A stretch of 64,000 nucleotides of DNA from Gammaproteobacteria bacterium (GTDB taxonomy: Bacteria > Pseudomonadota > Gammaproteobacteria > DSM-16500). A program made the position numbers and the translations under genes. The stretch is from positions 176,464-240,463 of the forward strand of contig JARLJO010000049.1 of the NCBI GenBank assembly GCA_031291175.1, in the 5' to 3' direction. Shown here in pieces: positions 58,333 through 64,000 of the stretch. The notes under the pieces were generated by a model. The model saw nothing but the letters and a program-made list of their open reading frames with translations, was not told where the DNA came from and did not search any database. Positions within the stretch are counted from its first letter, which is position 1, and each line of letters opens with the position of its first letter.

Positions 58333-59255
58333 GGTAAGGACTCATTCAGAATTAAAGATAATAAAGCCTGGCGTACCGGTAAGCCATTCGCAGCTTGTTG
58401 AAAATAATACGCGTACGGTGTGTTATCAACGTCAGGCGCAATTTCATTCACGCGTGGTAGCGGATGAAGAATTTTTAAATTGGGTTTCGCTTTGCTTAAC
58501 ATGTCTGAGGTTAAGATAAATTGATTTTTGACGAGTTGATATTCGGCGGCGCCAAAGCGTTCTTGTTGAATGCGAGTGAAATATAATACGTCGACTTTGG
58601 GGATGACTTCTTTTAGGTCGTCATGAAATGAAAATCGAATACCTTTCTTTTTTAATAAATCAGATACGGATTCGGGTAAGGTCAGTGTTTCCGGTGAGAC
58701 TAAATACAAGCGAATATCAAACAATGCGCACAGTTGCGTCAGTGAATGAATGGTGCGCCCATATTTTAAATCGCCTACCAATGCGATTGACAGGCCATCA
58801 ATGTGTTGTTGGCATTCTTGAATCGTGAATAAATCCAATAAAGCTTGAGTGGGATGCTGGTTTGCGCCATCGCCCGCATTGATAATGGGACAAGAAGCCG
58901 CTTGCTCAGCAAGCGCTGCAGCCCCTTCTTGTGAATGACGAATGACAATCAAATCCGCGTAAGATGAAATAACGCGCATGGTGTCATACAGGGTTTCGCC
59001 TTTTTGCACAGACAGCGCCTCATCACTGGTGAAGCCTACCACTTTGCCGCCCAAGCGAATTGTTGATGATTCGAATGAGAGACGCGTGCGAGTGGAGGGC
59101 TCAAAAAAACAGCTGGCAATGATTTTGTTCTGGAGTTGATTGCCATGTTTTTGTTGTTTGAATTTTTGTGCGGTGGCGAAGACTAAATTCACGTCATCCA
59201 GACTTAATTCTTTTGTTGTGACAATATTGCGTTGATACAAGCTGTTTTCGCTCAT
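58329..59255 (-). CDS. pyrB: Aspartate carbamoyltransferase catalytic chain
   Basis: Joins carbamoyl phosphate and aspartate. The 308-residue chain has the carbamoyl-phosphate site FEPSTRTRLSFES, then SVQKGETLYDT, NAGDGANQHPTQALLDL and HPLPRVNEI. It overlaps carB by four bases and pyrI by four. Its length fits the E. coli type partnered by PyrI. Confidence 0.97.
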   Translation of the reverse strand: MSENSLYQRNIVTTKELSLDDVNLVFATAQKFKQQKHGNQLQNKIIASCFFEPSTRTRLSFESSTIRLGGKVVGFTSDEALSVQKGETLYDTMRVISSYADLIVIRHSQEGAAALAEQAASCPIINAGDGANQHPTQALLDLFTIQECQQHIDGLSIALVGDLKYGRTIHSLTQLCALFDIRLYLVSPETLTLPESVSDLLKKKGIRFSFHDDLKEVIPKVDVLYFTRIQQERFGAAEYQLVKNQFILTSDMLSKAKPNLKILHPLPRVNEIAPDVDNTPYAYYFQQAANGLPVRQALLSLILNESLP

Positions 59256-62200
59256 AAGGCACCTTCTAATATAACGGATTCCTGATGGTCATTACTAACA
59301 ATCTCACGCCAGGAGCGGACAGATAATTTGGTGTCCTTCAAATCAATTAAGCATTGCAACATGATTTGCGCACTTTGCGGATTGGTAATCAATGGAATGT
59401 GATGGTCAATGGCTGTGCGCCGGATTTTGTAACCATCGGTTTGTGCAGTTTGTTGTTGGTTGGTCGGTATATTAATGATGAGATCCACTTTTTGCGCGGC
59501 AATAATGGATTGAATGTTTGGGCCATTGGACTCGCTTACCTTATAGACAAAATAAGAGGCGACGCCGTTTTTGTAAAGAAATGAATGCGTGCCGTCGGTG
59601 CTGTAGATATGCCATTTTTGCGCTTCAAGCTGACGGAGATATGGCAACAGCTTCGCTTTGTAAGGATCGGATAACGATACTAAAATATTTTTGCTGCGAA
59701 TGGTTTGATCGGATGCGAGCCATGCGCGCCAGTATGCATCATGCAAGTTCTCACCTAAGCAAGCCACTTCACCGGTGGAGGCCATTTCAACGTGTGCTAC
59801 AGGATCCGCTCCTTTTAAGCGTTGATAAGAGAATTGCGCGACTTTGACACCGACATAATCCAATTCCAGCGTGCTCGGGTTTTTCGGTTGTTGTATGCCT
59901 AAAATAGCTTTGGTTGAGACTTCAATGAAGTTGTGATTCGTGACTTTCGAGACAAAAGGAAACGAACGCGACGCCCGCAAGTTGCATTCAATGACTTGAA
60001 TGTTGTTGGACTTCGCGATGAACTGAATATTGAAGGGGCCTGTGATATTTAATGCCGCGACAATTTGGCGCGTGATTTTTTTCGTGCGACGAATGGTTTC
60101 AAGATACAAATTTTGCGGTGGTAAGACTAAGGTGGCATCGCCTGAATGAACGCCTGCGTTTTCGATATGTTCACTGATGGCTTCAATCAGGATATGGCCG
60201 TGGCTCGCGACGCCGTCCATTTCCAGTTCTTTTGCATCTAAAATAAATTTTGAAATCACAACGGGATGTTCTGGTGAGACTTTTGCCGCTTGTTTTAGAT
60301 AATCTTCCAGTGATGCGTCATCGTGCGCCACGTTCATGGCCGCGCCCGATAAAATATAGGAAGGGCGAATTAAAACAGGATAGCCTTGGACGCGAGCAAA
60401 TTCTTTCGCATTTTTTAAACTGGTAACGGATTGCCATTCTGGTTGATCGACGTTTAGCTCATTTAACAGAGCGGAAAATTTTTCGCGGTTTTCAGCGCGG
60501 TCGATATCTTTTGCGGTGGTGCCCAAGAGGTGATACCCGGATTGAGCTAGCGGCACCGCTAAATTATTGGCAATTTGGCCGCCGACGGAAACAATCAAGC
60601 CTACGGGTTTTTCAAAATCGGCAATGTCTTGCACGCGCTCTAGCGTGAGTTGCTCGAAGTAAAGGCGATTGGATTCATCATAGTCGGTGGATACAGTTTC
60701 GGGGTTGGAGTTAATGAGAATCGCTGTTTTGCCTAACTGTCTTAGGGTACGGGAAGTGTTGACCGCGCACCAATCGAATTCAACAGAAGATCCAATCGCA
60801 TAAGGGCCGGAGCCTAATACAATGATTGGGCGATCTTCGGAAGGCGTGATGTCATGCTCACAAGCATGATAAGTTAAATAAAGATAATTAGTTTGGGCGG
60901 CAAATTCACCGGCTAAGGTGTCGATTTGTTTGACGTAAGGCATAATGCCTGCGGCCAAACGTTGTTTGCGAATGGCGGATTCGGTTTGTGATGTCAAAAG
61001 ACCCAAAGCACGATCAGTGAATCCCATTTTTTTGGCGGTTTTTAATGCGTCGGTAGTGAGAGTGTTAGGTTGAAGCGTTTTCTCAAGATCTGCTATCTCT
61101 GCAATATGGTAGAGAAACCAAGGATCAATTTGGCTCATGGTATGGGCTTTTTCGACACTGCCGCCGCGTAAAAAATATTGATATAACGCGAAAATACGTC
61201 TATCGGTTGGCGTTTCTATTTCCAGATTGGGATTTTCAAAGTGGTGCGTGTAATCGCTTAAGCAGGAGGCGCCGATGTTTAACATCCCGATCGCTTTTTG
61301 TAAGGCTTCTTTAAAGGTGCGGCCTATGCCCATGACTTCGCCAACGCTTTTCATTTCAGTGCCAATGGTTCGGCCAGCACTTTTTAATTTTTGGGTGTCC
61401 CAGCGTGGAATTTTGACTACGAGATAATCGAGCGCGGGTTCAAAGAAAGCACAGGTTTTTTGGGTGACACCGTTGGGTATTTCATGGAGTAAGTAACCGA
61501 GAGCAATTTTGGCTGCTACAAATGCCAGTGGATAGCCGGTTGCTTTGGAAGCGAGCGCACTGGAGCGAGAAAGGCGGGCATTGACTTCGATGACGCGGTA
61601 ATCGCCGTTTTCAGGGTTGACGGCGTATTGGATATTGCATTCGCCGATAATATTAAAATGATTGGCAACTTTGATGGCAACATCACGCAAAAATTGATGT
61701 TCGCTGTTTGTTAATGTTTGTGCGGGGGCAACGACGATGCTCTCACCTGTATGAATGCCCATGGGGTCTAAATTTTCCATGTTGCAGATGGTCAGCGTAT
61801 TGCCGGCACTGTCCCTGACAATTTCGTATTCGAATTCTTTCCAGCCGAATAAGTATTCTTCGATGAGGATTTGGGGGGCGGCGGCTAAACATTCTTGCGC
61901 GCGATCTTTGAGATCGTCTGCGGTATCTACGCGACCGGAGCCCAAGCCTCCTAAGGAAAATCCTGAGCGCATCATGACGGGGTAGCCAATTTCGTCACCG
62001 GCTTTTAATGCTTCGGCGATGCTTGTCACACAAATACTTTTTGGGGTTTTAACATCAATGGATAGAAGGGCTTTTTTGAAGATGTCCCGGTCTTCGGTTT
62101 GACGAATGGCGACAATTTGCGTGCCCATGACTTCTACATTGTGTTTGGCGAGTACGCCGGCTTTTTCCAGCATAAAGCCAAGATTCAATGCAGTTTGACC

Positions 62201-62467
62201 ACCAAAGCCTAGCAAAATACCATCGGGTTGTTCTTTTTCAATGATGCTGGTGACGATCTCGACATTGAGTGGTTGCAAATACACTTCATCTGCCATTTGC
62301 GGATCGGTTTGAATGGTGGCGATATTGGGATTGACTAATACGGTTTTGATGCCTTCTTGTTTTAAGGCTTTGATTGCTTGAGAACCTGAGTAATCAAATT
62401 CTCCCGCTTGACCAATTCGCAAACCACCGGAACCTAAAATCAGAACTTTTTTGCCGTTAAAACGCAT
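59252..62467 (-). CDS. carB: Carbamoyl-phosphate synthase large chain
   Basis: Synthetase for carbamoyl phosphate, 1071 residues with two homologous ATP-grasp halves (about 1-550 and 550-1071) and a C-terminal regulatory domain. The N-terminus VLILGSGGLRIGQAGEFDYSG and the segment LVVKIPRWDTQKL resemble the animal CAD and Bacteroidetes branch, not the usual proteobacterial GAGPIVIGQACEFDYSG and KIPRF. The second half begins PIIVLGSGPYAIGSSVEFDW. It lies between carA and pyrB, so three CAD activities plus dihydroorotase are in one operon. A transferred origin is possible. Confidence 0.95.
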   Translation of the reverse strand: MRFNGKKVLILGSGGLRIGQAGEFDYSGSQAIKALKQEGIKTVLVNPNIATIQTDPQMADEVYLQPLNVEIVTSIIEKEQPDGILLGFGGQTALNLGFMLEKAGVLAKHNVEVMGTQIVAIRQTEDRDIFKKALLSIDVKTPKSICVTSIAEALKAGDEIGYPVMMRSGFSLGGLGSGRVDTADDLKDRAQECLAAAPQILIEEYLFGWKEFEYEIVRDSAGNTLTICNMENLDPMGIHTGESIVVAPAQTLTNSEHQFLRDVAIKVANHFNIIGECNIQYAVNPENGDYRVIEVNARLSRSSALASKATGYPLAFVAAKIALGYLLHEIPNGVTQKTCAFFEPALDYLVVKIPRWDTQKLKSAGRTIGTEMKSVGEVMGIGRTFKEALQKAIGMLNIGASCLSDYTHHFENPNLEIETPTDRRIFALYQYFLRGGSVEKAHTMSQIDPWFLYHIAEIADLEKTLQPNTLTTDALKTAKKMGFTDRALGLLTSQTESAIRKQRLAAGIMPYVKQIDTLAGEFAAQTNYLYLTYHACEHDITPSEDRPIIVLGSGPYAIGSSVEFDWCAVNTSRTLRQLGKTAILINSNPETVSTDYDESNRLYFEQLTLERVQDIADFEKPVGLIVSVGGQIANNLAVPLAQSGYHLLGTTAKDIDRAENREKFSALLNELNVDQPEWQSVTSLKNAKEFARVQGYPVLIRPSYILSGAAMNVAHDDASLEDYLKQAAKVSPEHPVVISKFILDAKELEMDGVASHGHILIEAISEHIENAGVHSGDATLVLPPQNLYLETIRRTKKITRQIVAALNITGPFNIQFIAKSNNIQVIECNLRASRSFPFVSKVTNHNFIEVSTKAILGIQQPKNPSTLELDYVGVKVAQFSYQRLKGADPVAHVEMASTGEVACLGENLHDAYWRAWLASDQTIRSKNILVSLSDPYKAKLLPYLRQLEAQKWHIYSTDGTHSFLYKNGVASYFVYKVSESNGPNIQSIIAAQKVDLIINIPTNQQQTAQTDGYKIRRTAIDHHIPLITNPQSAQIMLQCLIDLKDTKLSVRSWREIVSNDHQESVILEGAL

Positions 62468-62477
62468 GCTTCACCCA

Positions 62478-63551
62478 TTAGTCAGAAAAACAGAGCTCGT
62501 AAAATTTTTTAAATAACCATTGTGTGTCTTGTGGGCCGGGTGCGGCTTCAGGATGAAATTGCACCGCGAAGAAGGGCAATGAAGTATGTTCTATGCCTTC
62601 TACACTTTGATCGTTTAAGTTGCGGAAGCTAACACGCCAGTCGTTAGGGAGTGTTTTTTCATCGACAGCGTAGCTGTGATTTTGTGAGGTTAAATAACAA
62701 CGTTCAGTGGCCGGATCCATGCAAGGCTGATTGTGCGAGCGATGACCGAACGGTAGTTTGTAAGTGTCGGCGCCGACGGCCAGCGCTAGAAGTTGTGTGC
62801 CGAGACAAATACCAAACACGGGTTTTTGTTTGGCCAGGGCTTTTTGTAAAATGCTAATGGTTGCTTTGCAATGTTTTGGATCACCAGGGCCGTTTGAGAT
62901 AAACACGCCGGCGTAATCTTCGTTGGTGTAATCGTAATCATAGGGAACGCGTTTTAGGCGAACGGGGAATTGTTCGAGGCAGCGCATGATATTTTCTTTG
63001 ATGCCGCAGTCGACGACGATGATGGTTTTTTCGCCGGTGCCGTATTCAACGGGTGCTTTTATCGAAACGGATTTGACCCAGTCGGTGGCGGCAAAATCTT
63101 CGAAGGTAACCTTCGTTGTGTCAGCGCTGACGATGGCGCCAGGGATGACGCCTTGTGTGCGCAAGCGTTTGGTGATGGCGCGGGTGTCAACGTCAACCAG
63201 GCAGGGGATTTTTTGTTCTTTTAGCCAATCAGAAAAGGATTGTGTGGAGCTGTGATTGGAGGGGTGTTCTGCCATTTCACAGAGGATGACGCCTTTGGCG
63301 TGGATTTTTTTTGATTCCCAAGTCGCGGGGGCTGATACGCCGTAGTTTCCGATGAGGGGATAGGTGAAAACTAAAATTTGTCCAGCGTATGAGGGGTCTG
63401 TTAAGGATTCAACGTAACCTACCATGCCGGTACTGAAAACCACTTCACCGAAAAAAGATTCTTTTTGAAAGCTTGGAATTAATCCAGAAAAACTTTCACC
63501 CGTTTCTAACATCAATTTGCCAGATGTCCATGCCATAATTCGAGGTACCAT
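62478..63551 (-). CDS. carA: Carbamoyl-phosphate synthase small chain
   Basis: Glutaminase subunit that feeds ammonia to CarB. The 357-residue chain has the N-terminal domain (LMLETGESFSGLIPSFQ, then VFSTGMVGYVESLTDPSY) and the class I amidotransferase domain with the nucleophile in FGICLGTQLLALA and the His-Glu in VQFHPEAAPGP. It is somewhat shorter than the E. coli protein (382). A start at 63536 (MAWTSGK) is an alternative, since no clear ribosome binding site precedes either. First gene of the pyrimidine operon. Confidence 0.94.
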   Translation of the reverse strand: MVPRIMAWTSGKLMLETGESFSGLIPSFQKESFFGEVVFSTGMVGYVESLTDPSYAGQILVFTYPLIGNYGVSAPATWESKKIHAKGVILCEMAEHPSNHSSTQSFSDWLKEQKIPCLVDVDTRAITKRLRTQGVIPGAIVSADTTKVTFEDFAATDWVKSVSIKAPVEYGTGEKTIIVVDCGIKENIMRCLEQFPVRLKRVPYDYDYTNEDYAGVFISNGPGDPKHCKATISILQKALAKQKPVFGICLGTQLLALAVGADTYKLPFGHRSHNQPCMDPATERCYLTSQNHSYAVDEKTLPNDWRVSFRNLNDQSVEGIEHTSLPFFAVQFHPEAAPGPQDTQWLFKKFYELCFSD

Positions 63552-63673
63552 TAATGGGTTCTAAACGGAAATCAGTTTTATCATATTTCCTTAGATAGAT
63601 AAAAGGATTCCGCGATTTGGGGGGAACTTTGTTGGGGAGGGTTTTTTTGTTGTGGGTTTGGTGTTGAAAATTG

Positions 63674-63740
63674 GCAGGGGTTCGCGGACACGACCCCCAC
63701 GAAAAGCGTGGGGGGCTTAGTTCGCGCTACTAATCTTTGT
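63674..63740. repeat. Composite repeat, module A only
   Basis: GCAGGGGTTCGCGGAC, the CCCCCAC/GTGGGGG hairpin (loop GAAAAGC) and the closing GTTCGCGCTACTAATC are present, but module B is missing. A second, longer copy starts 118 bases further on. Confidence 0.85.
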
Positions 63741-63791
63741 TTGGGGTTTTTTGTTGTGGATTTTGTTTTGGGATATTAGGGTGTGAATTTA

Positions 63792-64000
63792 GCAGGGGTT
63801 CGCGGACACAACCCCCACGAAAAGCGTGGGGGTCTTAGTCCGTGCTACTAATCTGCATCGGAGTTCTCTATGCAATGAGTCAATGTAAAACATGCTCTTT
63901 TCGCTTCAACGAAGTTGAAGTGAATCAAAAAAAACGGGGTGGGAGGGTAGGTTTGCATTTTACGCGCGGAGCCCTTAGGCGAGCACGAAAAAAGTAAACC
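63792..64000. repeat. Composite structured repeat, copy running off the right edge
   Basis: Module A, the compensated hairpin CTTCAAC-GAA-GTTGAAG, and the long inverted repeat up to AAAAAAGTAAACC at the last base. The remaining part lies beyond the window. The first arm is changed here (GTTTGCATTTT), which breaks part of the pairing. The region 63552-64000 holds no gene. Confidence 0.88.

Overview
The window looks like the replication-origin region of a gammaproteobacterial chromosome, most likely of the order Legionellales (Coxiella/Aquicella-like). This rests on the gene content and order: dnaA-dnaN-recF-gyrB, rpmH-rnpA-yidD-yidC-mnmE, mnmG-rsmG-parA, ubiE-ubiJ-ubiB, a sufBCDS-U operon headed by an Rrf2 regulator, and an acidic protein with effector-like composition. 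The genus is inference. The sequence is moderately AT-rich. I see no rRNA, tRNA, CRISPR array, prophage or intact insertion sequence.

Layout. 1-5123: gyrB (running off the left edge), recF, dnaN and dnaA, all on the minus strand, with a parS-like site inside the 3' end of recF. 5.3-17.3 kb: polA, ruvX, dsbB, a cystathionine beta-synthase/gamma-lyase pair, an MFS transporter, a PBP4-type peptidase, and several small secreted or membrane proteins with no recognised function. 17.6-25.8 kb (minus): ubiquinone genes ubiE-ubiJ-ubiB, queF, an acidic candidate effector, then parA-rsmG-mnmG with no parB beside parA. 26-32.4 kb: a PEBP-family protein, then mnmE-yidC-yidD-rnpA-rpmH. Upstream of rpmH lie two homologous copies of a DnaA-box-rich, AT-rich segment, exactly 1210 bp apart, on either side of a membrane-protein gene. 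This is the best candidate for oriC, and it appears duplicated. 32.4-45.3 kb: folC, a folK-folP fusion, folB, an aldo-keto reductase, the complete SUF iron-sulfur operon (regulator, B, C, D, S, U, A, T), a monothiol glutaredoxin, mgtC-like and coq7. 45.5-54.5 kb (minus): a small membrane protein, an ABC-2 exporter, rdgB-yggU-yggT-proC, a putative glycoside hydrolase inserted before yggS, and pckA. 55-63.6 kb: an SseB-like protein, a YefM/YoeB toxin-antitoxin pair, and the pyrimidine operon carA-carB-pyrB-pyrI-pyrC.

Intergenic DNA is rich in dispersed structured repeats. One composite family, made of a nested G/C hairpin module, a short perfect hairpin and a long inverted repeat, occurs about seven times, and paired base changes keep its stems intact. 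A second REP-like palindrome family, with the core GTTGGGTTTCGC..GCTCAACCCAAC, occurs at about eight sites. Two neighbouring genes at 45.5-46.9 kb each carry a tandem duplication (148 and 154 bp) reaching into their 3' ends.

The most interesting items are the duplicated origin-like element around a membrane-protein gene, the structured repeat with compensatory changes, the candidate effector next to parA where parB is usually found, and the palindromic operator placed exactly between the -35 and -10 boxes of a small secreted-protein gene.
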